A stretch of DNA of 15,708 nt from Armatimonadota bacterium (GTDB lineage Bacteria; Armatimonadota; SYMT01). How positions within the stretch are numbered: the first letter of the stretch is position 1; each line of letters begins with the position of its first letter. Below are positions 5,686 through 14,508 of this stretch, piece by piece. The DNA lies in NCBI GenBank assembly GCA_020696885.1, contig JAJFMS010000012.1:1-15708 (forward strand), given 5' to 3'. The notes under the pieces were generated by a model that saw only the letters and a program-made list of their open reading frames with translations, was not told the origin of the DNA and did not search any database. Position numbers and translations under genes: made by a program.

Positions 5686-7170
5686 TCACCGCTTTCGTTT
5701 CGCGGCGGAGCCGCTCGTACCTACCAGCCGCGGGTAGGTCGCGCGTGGTGCTGCCGGAACCACGGCTTCCACCGTGAGGGTGTGTTCGATCCAATCCCCG
5801 AAGTCGTACACATAGTCCCAGGCGACTCCCGGCTCCAGATCCAACTCCGCCAGCGTGTAGTCTTCGCCTTCCTCGATCCCTCCGAACGGGTTGATTGTGG
5901 CGAGCCATTCGGGTCTCCTGCCGCCGCCGGTCTGCACTCGGAACCCGCTCATATGATCCGAAGTGTCGTGCCCGAATGCTCGCCGTAGGAGTCCATCCAA
6001 GTGGAACAGGGTGTTGTCCCCTTTCAGTTCGAGAACCCGCTGGAGGGACCGCCGGTGTGCCAGCGACGCACGCAGCCGGTAGACCTGCTCGCGCTGACGC
6101 GCCGCCCGCGCTTCGGCTTCCGCCGCTTCATCCGGTGACGGCGCTGCATCAAGGCTCACTACCTCGTACCCCACAGCCGCGAGCCAGGGGCGGAGCTCGT
6201 CCAGCGGGTCGACACCGAACCAGCGGCGCCGCAGTGCTTCGTCAGCTGCCGGGCCACGGATCTCACCGCCTGCATCCGCACTCTCCTCGTCGGCAAGCAA
6301 GCTCTCTACCAGCGGTGAGAAGTCCGAACTCTGCTGGCGGACCCACTCCCACCTTGTCGCGAGGGCGAACTTGCCGTCCTCTGCAGGCGTAAAGCGCTGA
6401 TCGCTCAGCAGGATCACCTCGAGCGGGTCGGGCGGCAGCGGATGGTCGTAGAATCCTCTCGCCAGCAGCCAGCCCGCCAGGTTCTGGGCGAAGAGAGGGT
6501 GGCCCCGAACCTCATCTCGCAGGATGTGCGCCGCGATATCTGCCAACTCCCGGTTCCGCACCGCCACGGCCTCTCCATCCCGCTCACCTAACCGCTCCAG
6601 CGCGAGGGAGCAGACGGATCGCTCACCGTCCGTGACCCGGACGAGCAGCGAGTCGCCCACCACTGCTCGCTGGGAGCGGAGCCAATCCTGGAACTCTGGT
6701 CCTCCGGTCACCAGGGGAAACCCGCCGAACATCCCGAAGCGGTTACGGAGTATCTCCTGGACCGTGAAGCGGCCCTGGGTAGGACCCGCGGCCGAGCCTG
6801 CGGGGGGAGGAGGTAGGTCCCAGGTAGCGGTGGCCCCGATCTGTACGCGGCCCCAGTCAATCCGCCGGAACCAGAGCGCGAAGCCGAGTTCAGCGGTGAA
6901 GAAGAACAGCCCGTCTCCCGCTTCGCCTCCGATCAGCGGCAGGCGGAACGTGGAGCCGGTGATCCGGTGCGGGAGGTACACATACCGGCCCCGGTCGGCG
7001 TGCCCCACTTCCGGGGAAGCGAGGATGCCTCGCAGCTTCTGCCGCGGGTTCCTGAACTCCTGAAGTGACTCGGCCGGGATCTGCCGCAAGATCTCATCGG
7101 CGGTGAGTGGAGCCACAGCTCCCCTCAGGATCCGGATCACGAGAGTGTCCAGGGATGCCGGCGCTCTCAT
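5686..7170 (-). CDS. Protein with C-terminal pRiA4b ORF-3 domain and possible N-terminal winged helix
   Basis: The 494-aa protein carries a pRiA4b ORF-3 type domain at about 363-470. This begins VYRLRASLAHRRSLQRVLEL, contains LDGLLRRAFGHDTSDHMSGF, and closes with the hallmark YDFGDWIEHTLTVE (455-468). The first 75 residues (LDTLVIRILRGAVAPLTADE, then a stretch ending GRYVYLP) resemble a winged-helix/HARE-type DNA-binding fold; this is inference. The middle (about 76-360) is unfamiliar and includes an acidic Glu/Ala-rich helix just before the domain. The pRiA4b ORF-3 family is often labelled as an IS1096 passenger, but its biochemical role is not established. Start ATG at 7168-7170 has a clear GGAGG five bases upstream (7176-7180). 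The gene is monocistronic and convergent with the SEC-C gene. Confidence 0.78.
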   Translation of the reverse strand: MRAPASLDTLVIRILRGAVAPLTADEILRQIPAESLQEFRNPRQKLRGILASPEVGHADRGRYVYLPHRITGSTFRLPLIGGEAGDGLFFFTAELGFALWFRRIDWGRVQIGATATWDLPPPPAGSAAGPTQGRFTVQEILRNRFGMFGGFPLVTGGPEFQDWLRSQRAVVGDSLLVRVTDGERSVCSLALERLGERDGEAVAVRNRELADIAAHILRDEVRGHPLFAQNLAGWLLARGFYDHPLPPDPLEVILLSDQRFTPAEDGKFALATRWEWVRQQSSDFSPLVESLLADEESADAGGEIRGPAADEALRRRWFGVDPLDELRPWLAAVGYEVVSLDAAPSPDEAAEAEARAARQREQVYRLRASLAHRRSLQRVLELKGDNTLFHLDGLLRRAFGHDTSDHMSGFRVQTGGGRRPEWLATINPFGGIEEGEDYTLAELDLEPGVAWDYVYDFGDWIEHTLTVEAVVPAAPRATYPRLVGTSGSAAKRKR

Positions 7171-7206
7171 CTCTGCCTCCGAAATCGTCGACGGGTGCGG
7201 GGGGAC

Positions 7207-7230
7207 TTAGCCACAGAAAAACGCGGATGA
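7207..7230 (+). repeat. ccgcagagg-type repeat, short fragment
   Basis: The sequence ttagccacagaaaaacgcg followed by gatga resembles the agccacagag..acgcag form of the repeat. It is degenerate and short. It lies in the same spacer as the inverted copy at 7424-7479. Confidence 0.45.
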
Positions 7231-7423
7231 AGCGGCCGCCGCGCACCGACAACAGCGGTTCGGGCTGGCCCAACCGTCCGCGCGCACGAGGCACGCCGCT
7301 GCCGGCTTCCCGCTTTGGAGGAGCCGGCAGTAGCGCGTCATGCAACCGTGTGCCGAGCGAGCAGCTAGTCATCACATGACGCAGACGGACACGAAAAGGC
7401 TGGAGCGCGTCAACCCTGCGCTT

Positions 7424-7479
7424 TCCGCATCTGCGTGTATCTGCGTTCCTCTGTGGTTAAGTGGCTGCTCTCTGCGGTT
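7424..7479 (-). repeat. ccgcagagg-type repeat, double copy in minus orientation
   Basis: Read on the minus strand this begins aaccgcagagagcagcc, then aaccacagaggaacgcag, then atacacgcagatgcgga. Two aacc-starting copies lie in tandem. The unit matches copies 1 and 2 in the 4.1-4.8 kb region in inverted orientation. It sits directly after the stop of the oxidoreductase gene (7491). Confidence 0.65.
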
Positions 7480-7490
7480 GGTTCAGCCCG

Positions 7491-8657
7491 TCAATCCACC
7501 GAGCGCACGTCCGTCCAGGCGCCGTCTTTCTGGCTGCTGGCGACGGCCGCTTCGATGAACGCCATTCCGGCCGCGCCGTCCGCCACGTCCGGGTGCGCGT
7601 ACGGCTCCGGCACGTTCTCTCCGCGGGAGCGGCGGATCTGGAACTGGATCGTCTTGTGGAGGTTGGCGAGCGCTTCGTGGAAGCCTTCCGGGTGGCCGCT
7701 CGGCACGCGCAGGTACGGCTTGATACTGGCCGGGAAGTAGCCGTATTCCGCGCCGAGGCGATACACGGAGACCGGCTCGCCGCCCTTGAAGACCTTCAGG
7801 GACATGTGGTCCAACATCGACCACTCCACGGTACCCGTTTCGCCGATGACGCGGAAACCGTTGTCGTTCTGCGCGCCGATCGTCACCTGGGAGGCCGTGA
7901 TCGTGGCGATTCCGCCGTTATTGAGCCGGGCGAAGACACTGAAGTCGTCGTCCAGGCGGCGACCCTTTACAAAGGTGGGGAGCCGTCCCTGCACCTGCAC
8001 TGCCGTAAGGCCGGCAACGAAGCGCACGAACTCGTAGGCGTGGGTGCCGATGTCGCCGCCGCAACCGGAAGCGCCCGACTTGCTGGGGTCCACGCGCCAC
8101 GCAGCCTGCTGCACGCCGGCATCCTCGGTGCGCCCAGCTAGCCAGCCCTGCGGATACCAGGCTTCCACCTTGCGGATCTCACCGATTGCGCCGCTGCGGA
8201 CCAGCTCGCGAGCAAGCATCACCATCGGGAACGCCGTGTAGGTGTAGGCCACGATGAACGGGAGCTGCTTCTCGCGGGCCAGGCTCAAGAGCTCCAGCGA
8301 TTCGTCCAGGGTGATCGTCAGCGGCTTCTCGCAGAGCACCGGGATCCCGGCTTCCAGCGAGGCCTTGGCAATCGGGTAGTGGCTGTCGTTCGGCGTGACG
8401 ATGGTGAGGTAGTCGATCCGCTCGCCCTCGGGCAGGGCGGCCTCTTCCCGGAGCATCGTCTGGTAGTCGGGGTAGCCCCGGGTGAAATGCAGTTCCCTGG
8501 CCGAATCGATCGAGCCCTGGGCGGAAGAGCGGAGTGCGCCGGCCGTGAGCTCGGCCGTGTTATCCATGAGGATCGCGGTGCGGTGGGGACCCCCGAAGAA
8601 GTTGGCGGGGCCGCCGCCGCCCGCCATCCCCACACGCAGCTTCCGGTGGTGAGACAT
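7491..8657 (-). CDS. Gfo/Idh/MocA family NAD(P)-dependent oxidoreductase
   Basis: This complete 388-aa protein has the two-domain layout of the family. The N-terminal Rossmann fold starts LRVGMAGGGGPANFFGG (7-23), a glycine-rich loop different from the usual GxGxxG. Cofactor contact phrase IVTPNDSHYPIAKASLEAG (86-104) is followed by the conserved CEKPL motif (109-113, with K111). The catalytic GDIGTH segment lies at 201-206 (Asp202 and His206). The C-terminal beta-sheet domain follows and contains GETGTVEWS. Such enzymes oxidise or reduce sugars, inositols or their derivatives; the substrate is not evident. The start ATG at 8655-8657 is chosen by the domain start; its ribosome site (AGAGGA) is weak and rather distant. 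No signal peptide is seen. It lies alone on the minus strand and is a second member of this family beside the fragment at the window start. Confidence 0.9.
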   Translation of the reverse strand: MSHHRKLRVGMAGGGGPANFFGGPHRTAILMDNTAELTAGALRSSAQGSIDSARELHFTRGYPDYQTMLREEAALPEGERIDYLTIVTPNDSHYPIAKASLEAGIPVLCEKPLTITLDESLELLSLAREKQLPFIVAYTYTAFPMVMLARELVRSGAIGEIRKVEAWYPQGWLAGRTEDAGVQQAAWRVDPSKSGASGCGGDIGTHAYEFVRFVAGLTAVQVQGRLPTFVKGRRLDDDFSVFARLNNGGIATITASQVTIGAQNDNGFRVIGETGTVEWSMLDHMSLKVFKGGEPVSVYRLGAEYGYFPASIKPYLRVPSGHPEGFHEALANLHKTIQFQIRRSRGENVPEPYAHPDVADGAAGMAFIEAAVASSQKDGAWTDVRSVD

Positions 8658-8852
8658 CGTTATCTATTCCTCTCAATCAGCGAGTGTGAATTTGTCCGGG
8701 TGACTGCCTGCAGGCCATTGCCGCGACACCCCTCTCACCACTTACGGCGAGGACGCGGCGGAGTCCTGCGGCAGCGCAAGATTGGCGCCCACGGGCCGCG
8801 GTGGCGCCTCCACACGACGGCGAGAGCGGGCCGGGGCCGAAGGCGATGCGAG

Positions 8853-9800
8853 CTACCTGCGCCGTAAGGTGATCGTGTCAGCTCGCTGCTTCGGACCCTT
8901 CTTCCCGAACTCACGCAGCGTCAGGGTCTTCCCGTCAGCATCGAGGCGGTACTGGTATCTGGCCACGTACGAGCCTTCCGCTCTTTGGAAGCAGAGCTTA
9001 CCGTCCTTCAGCGACCAACGGCCGCTCTCGGCGCCGAATTGCCCGTCGAAGGCGTCCGACTCTACCTGATTGATGCCCACGGACAGGCCGGTCGCGCTGG
9101 TCCACGTGCCCCCGAGGCGCTGCATGTCCGCCCGATTCTGGACCGACTCCGCCGCGCGGCGCAGATACTCCTGCCCCTCAGCCTGCCGGGTAGTGAGGCG
9201 TTGAAGTTCCTGGCGATGCCGTTCTGAGGCAGCCAAAATTCTTGAGACGTCCGCATCCCTGAAGCGGTGCATTCCGTCCGCCAGTTGCTGATCCCTTATC
9301 TGGAGGGCGAGCGCCAGCGTCCTCTGCCGGTCCTCCACCTGGGGGTCATTACTTCCGCGGTCGTCCCCCGGAAGCGCGGGCTGGCGAGCAGCCGGCAGCG
9401 CCACATCGCGCGAAAAGGCGACGCGTAAGGTGGGCGGGCGGACCCCCGCGGACTTACAGGCTCGCATGAGCCGTGCTTCGCTCACGGGGGAGAAGTACCC
9501 CACGGCTATCTGGTAGTGCGGTCCTGTGGAATTCTCCCGGAAGATCCGGGCCTGGTATCCCGGAAGCGCCGCCAGAGTCTTTCGGACGCGCTGCTTCGAC
9601 CGGGGTGGGAGGTTGGAGCCTTCGAGCACAAAGAGCAGGAGCCGTGGTCTCGCCCTGAAACCACGGTTCGCCTTCTCCCCCGTTGCCGCCCGGGCAGGCA
9701 CCGGCTCGGCCGGGAGACAGGATCCGCTCGCCAGGCATGCAATCAGTAAACCGATCGTCGTCCAGGAACTCAAGAGAGTGGTGGGGAGTTTAGAGCACAT
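8853..9800 (-). CDS. Putative lipoprotein with helical middle and small beta-rich C-terminal domain
   Basis: I do not recognise a named family for the 315-aa whole. The N terminus has a hydrophobic segment ending in a fitting lipobox LIAC (19-22), so lipidation at Cys22 is plausible; an alternative is ordinary cleavage near residue 28-40. Residues 51-129 (RPRLLLFVLEGSN through TLRVAF) contain a YQIAVGYFSPVSEARLMRA stretch that vaguely recalls SPOR-type domains. Residues 153-227 are highly charged and helical, probably a coiled coil. Residues 228-315 start LGGTWTS and contain GRWSLKDGKLCF and YRLDADGKTLTL, a pattern of small lipocalin-like or DUF-type beta domains built on 'GTW...DGKTLTL'. The gene lies 118 bases downstream of ligA on the same strand and might be read through from it. 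The start ATG has a weak ribosome site. Confidence 0.65.
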   Translation of the reverse strand: MCSKLPTTLLSSWTTIGLLIACLASGSCLPAEPVPARAATGEKANRGFRARPRLLLFVLEGSNLPPRSKQRVRKTLAALPGYQARIFRENSTGPHYQIAVGYFSPVSEARLMRACKSAGVRPPTLRVAFSRDVALPAARQPALPGDDRGSNDPQVEDRQRTLALALQIRDQQLADGMHRFRDADVSRILAASERHRQELQRLTTRQAEGQEYLRRAAESVQNRADMQRLGGTWTSATGLSVGINQVESDAFDGQFGAESGRWSLKDGKLCFQRAEGSYVARYQYRLDADGKTLTLREFGKKGPKQRADTITLRRR

Positions 9801-9918
9801 TCGGCACCATCCAGCGGCTTACAATGGACCTGACAGGAGTAAGTTCGGGGTCACCGGTGCGCTTTTCGCGGGAGGTGGCGGTTGCATGCTGTCGTTACTG
9901 CTGCCCCAAACCCGCTGG

Positions 9919-12069
<2,151 letters not shown>

Positions 12070-12114
12070 TCAGAGTATGCGTGCGCGGATGGGCGCGAGG
12101 GAAGGAGCGGCAAC

Positions 12115-13146
12115 TTGAGAGCACTGGTGGTTCCGGAACCGGGACAGTCCCGGATCGATAACGTCCCCGAGCCGCAGATCAACGACTACCAGGCGTTGGT
12201 CCGGGTGAAAGCCGCCTCGATCTGCAACAGCACGGACACCCAGATCCTGACCGGACGGTTCCCGATGGACTGGCTGGACGGCCAGCGGTATCCGGGAATC
12301 CTCGGTCACGAAGGGGTGGGGGAGGTGGTGAAGACCGGCAGCAAGGTCTCTGCCTTCAAAGAGGGTGACCACGTCTTCCGGCCCCGTGCGGAGGTGGAGG
12401 GGCTGGGCTGCTTCTTCGGCAGCTTCGCGGAGTTCGGCGTGGTGACGGACTACCAGGCGCTGCTGCGCGATCATCCGGGAGCGCCGGTCCACTTCAACTG
12501 GCCGATGCAGCAGGTGATCCCCGCCGGCATCGATCCTTACCTGGCCCCGGTGCTGATCAACCTGAAGGAGTGCTACAGCGCGCTCCGGAACATCGGGGTC
12601 CGCTGGGAGTCGACGGTCCTGGTGATGGGAACGGGCGGCGTGGGGCTGGGTTTCGCGCACATGGCGAAGCTGCACGGCGTCCGGAACGTGATCTCCGTGG
12701 GCCGGCGAGACGAACGGCTGGAGATGGCCCGGCAGTTCGGCGCGGACCACACCATCAACACGCGCACCGAGAACCTGCGGGAGCGCGTGCTGGAGCTGAC
12801 GGACGGAAAGGGCGCGGACTTCATCATCGAGGCTACGGGCGACGCCTCGCTATACGTGGAGCTGTGCCGCCTGCTGGCCACGGATGGTAAGCTGGGGGTC
12901 TACGGGATCAACAACCTCCAGGAGTTCCCGCTCTCCATGCGCCACATGCCGCCCAGCTTCTGGTTCGGCTGCCTGGCGCCGGATGAGCCCGCGGCGCACA
13001 AGTCGATGATGGACTTCACCCGGCTCGGCATCGTGAAGCCGGAGCAATACGCCACGGACTTCGTCTCGCTGGCGGAAGCGCCGGAGGCGTTCAGCCGCGT
13101 GAAGGACACGGACGTCGTCAAGATCGTCATCCGAATCGACGAATAG
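12115..13146 (+). CDS. Zinc-type alcohol dehydrogenase-like protein (MDR family)
   Basis: The 343-aa protein is a medium-chain dehydrogenase/reductase. Catalytic zinc ligands are visible as Cys37 in SICNSTD and His65-Glu66 in LGHEGVGEVV, with Glu152 or Cys153 (LKECYSA) as the likely third site. The cofactor loop is VMGTGGVGLGF (170-180). After the strand VISVGRR the pattern suggests either NAD or NADP use. The usual four-cysteine structural zinc lobe near residues 90-110 is absent, since only one Cys occurs there. It most likely oxidises a sugar alcohol or similar substrate, as in sorbitol or threonine dehydrogenase relatives. The start is TTG at 12115-12117, supported by GAAGGAG seven bases upstream; the protein's expected beginning MRALVV fits. 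It is divergent from ligA and monocistronic, followed by a GC-rich hairpin. Confidence 0.9.
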   Translation: MRALVVPEPGQSRIDNVPEPQINDYQALVRVKAASICNSTDTQILTGRFPMDWLDGQRYPGILGHEGVGEVVKTGSKVSAFKEGDHVFRPRAEVEGLGCFFGSFAEFGVVTDYQALLRDHPGAPVHFNWPMQQVIPAGIDPYLAPVLINLKECYSALRNIGVRWESTVLVMGTGGVGLGFAHMAKLHGVRNVISVGRRDERLEMARQFGADHTINTRTENLRERVLELTDGKGADFIIEATGDASLYVELCRLLATDGKLGVYGINNLQEFPLSMRHMPPSFWFGCLAPDEPAAHKSMMDFTRLGIVKPEQYATDFVSLAEAPEAFSRVKDTDVVKIVIRIDE

Positions 13147-13156
13147 CGGTCGGGTA

Positions 13157-13177
13157 CCGGGCGGAGCCTCCGCCCGG
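13157..13177 (+). terminator. GC-rich hairpin after the dehydrogenase, possible terminator
   Basis: Bases 13157-13165 (ccgggcgga) pair with 13169-13177 (tccgcccgg) around a 3-base loop. The stem is nine perfect GC-rich pairs, 10 bases after the stop. Only a weak T-containing tail (gttctctc) follows, so its efficiency as an intrinsic terminator is uncertain. Confidence 0.55.
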
Positions 13178-13215
13178 GACGCGTTCTCTCGCGCATCACC
13201 GCGGGCCCCGGATTT

Positions 13216-13237
13216 GCCCGCGAAACACGCGAAAAGG
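13216..13237 (+). repeat. Distant member of the ccgcagagg/cgcgaag repeat family
   Basis: The sequence gcccgcgaaacacgcgaaaa plus gg resembles the cgcgaag variant at 4759-4796. It is short and could be coincidence, but it is again in a spacer between genes. Confidence 0.35.
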
Positions 13238-13322
13238 ATAGCGATCCCTCAGGGCGTCGCAACCTGAGCCCTGGTGACGGACCGCACATCCGCTGCATCA
13301 ACCGCGGCTGCCGAGCGACGTC

Positions 13323-13400
13323 TATGGAGTGCGAGGCTTCTAAGCCTCGCAACCTCCCCGTACGGGTGCACTGCGGAGCTTGGCAGCTCCGCACTCCATA
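13323..13400. repeat. Composite REP-like inverted repeat with two inner hairpins
   Basis: The outer ends tatggagtgc (13323-13332) and gcactccata (13391-13400) are perfect 10-base inverted repeats. Inside are two hairpins. The first is gcgaggctt (13331-13339) with aagcctcgc (13342-13350). The second is tgcggagct (13372-13380) with agctccgca (13385-13393). The outer arms and inner stems overlap by two or three bases, so alternative folds are possible. There is no coding frame inside. The layout resembles BIME/REP or small MITE-type intergenic elements. It lies between the convergent dehydrogenase and kinase relic. Confidence 0.7.
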
Positions 13401-13446
13401 TGCTTTACGCGGCAGCCGCGGTGTAATTACCGCGCGACGGTGCTGG

Positions 13447-14395
13447 CTAGACCGCCGACAGCTCGGCGCCTGCGCGCAACTGCGCCAGGGCTTCCTGGTC
13501 GATCGCTTCGAGCCGAGGTCCCATCTTCGCCACCACCTGCGCGGCGGCGTAGGAGGCGATCCGGCCCGTGACCTCCAGCGAGTAGCCCTGGGTGAGCCCG
13601 TACAGCAGCCCGGCCGCGAACATGTCGCCGGCGCCGGTGGTGTCTACGGCCTTCACCGGATAGACCGGCACGGCCACTGATGTCGCTGTACTGGGAGAGG
13701 ACCCGCAGCGCTTCCTCCGGGCTATCGGTGCCGGTGAGCGCTTCGGCTTCCGAGTAGTTGCCGAACAGCAGGTTCACGTGGCGCTGGATCAACTGGAGCA
13801 GCTCTTCCCGGTGGCGGTGCACGCAGAACGGGTCCGAGAGGCTGAGCGCCACCATTACGCCCGCGGCGATCGCCTCTTCCATCGCCCGCACTACCGCGGC
13901 TTTCTGGTAGTCCGTGTCCCACAGGTAGGCGGTGACGTACAGGTACTTGCTGTCCCGCAGGTCCGAGAGGTTCACGTCGTCTGCGGTCAGCTCGCGGGAG
14001 CGGCCCAGGTACGTACACATCGTTCGCTGCGCGTCCGGGGTCACCAGGATCAGGGAGACGCCGGTGGCGCCGGTCCCGGTGCCGAGGTTCGGCTTCACGC
14101 CGCGCTCGCCGAGGCCGGAGCGGTACAGGTTCGCGTGCTCGTCGTCACCCACGCGGCTGGTGTAACAGGCCGTGCCGCCCAGCAGCGCCACGCCGAACGC
14201 GGTGTTGGCGCCGGAGCCGCCGGCTTCGGTGTGCACGATGTGCGTGTACACGCGGGGTACGATGGCCGCCTGCTGCTCCTCGCTGAGCAGGATCATGCTG
14301 CCTTTATCCAGCGCCAGCTCCGCCAGGATCTCGTCCGGCACCTCGGCCTGGATGTCATAGAGGGCGTTGCACATGCTGAAGACGTCGAAGCTCAT
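13447..14395 (-). pseudogene. PfkB-family carbohydrate/nucleoside kinase, interrupted by frameshift and internal deletion
   Basis: The first part (14395 down to about 13679) encodes 239 residues of an adenosine-kinase-like PfkB protein. It starts MSFDVFSMCNALYDIQAEVP, has the substrate motif GGSGAN (59-64), then RVGDDEHANLYR and LSLSDPFCVHRHREELLQLI. After SQYSDI the frame breaks. The proper C terminus continues in another minus frame (13677-13447): VAVPVYPVKAVDTTGAGDMF, then AAGLLYGLTQGYSLE, ending AELSAV with TAG. The signature DTTGAGD holds the catalytic Asp. At the junction about 20 residues normally present in relatives (the strand with a T-x-G-x-x-G type motif) are missing. A simple one-base error therefore does not explain it; the deletion length must leave a remainder of two when divided by three. 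Unrepaired reading gives an unrelated Arg-rich tail to 13427. AAGGA eight bases upstream supports the start. It could be a true pseudogene or an assembly error. Confidence 0.82.
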
Positions 14396-14486
14396 CCGTT
14401 CAATCCTTCAATTCGCGGCCGGTGCCGGAGACGATCGGGCAGGGGGGCCTGCGCCGGTGATACTATCTCACACGCCGGACAGCCGT

Positions 14487-14498
14487 GACGACGTCGTC
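14487..14498. other. 12-base perfect palindrome in spacer
   Basis: The sequence gacgacgtcgtc is its own reverse complement. It lies 11 bases beyond the stop of the rightmost gene and about 90 bases upstream of the kinase relic's start. It could be an operator-like site, but a GC-rich palindrome of this size can also occur by chance. Confidence 0.25.
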
Positions 14499-14508
14499 GC
14501 GGGTTGGC

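Larger units (their letters stand above)
7171..7490. other. 320-base intergenic region without a gene
   Basis: This stretch lies upstream of the pRiA4b-domain gene and downstream of the oxidoreductase gene, both on the minus strand. It holds no credible coding frame. It contains two pieces of the ccgcagagg-type repeat, one in plus orientation (7207-7230) and a longer one in minus orientation (7424-7479). No strong promoter could be recognised for the minus-strand gene starting at 7170. Confidence 0.6.

Noticed and set aside
5686..7170. A transposon or IS1096-type mobile element, suggested by the pRiA4b ORF-3 domain
   Set aside because: There is no transposase, terminal inverted repeat or target duplication around the gene. 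The family label alone does not show mobility.
8784..8808. Hairpin ggcgcc...ggcgcc between the oxidoreductase and lipoprotein genes as a terminator
   Set aside because: The 6-bp stem can be extended only with a bulge and has no T-run; support is too weak.
13240..13275. Possible hairpins ctcagg...cctgag and cagggc...gccctg in the spacer after the dehydrogenase
   Set aside because: They are short, mutually exclusive 6-bp stems, within chance for GC-rich DNA, with no T-run.
13427..13675. Arg-rich C-terminal extension of the kinase frame (GRAGLSGEGRRHHRRRRH and on)
   Set aside because: It is the wrong-frame reading after the break; the other minus frame encodes the expected DTTGAGD kinase end.
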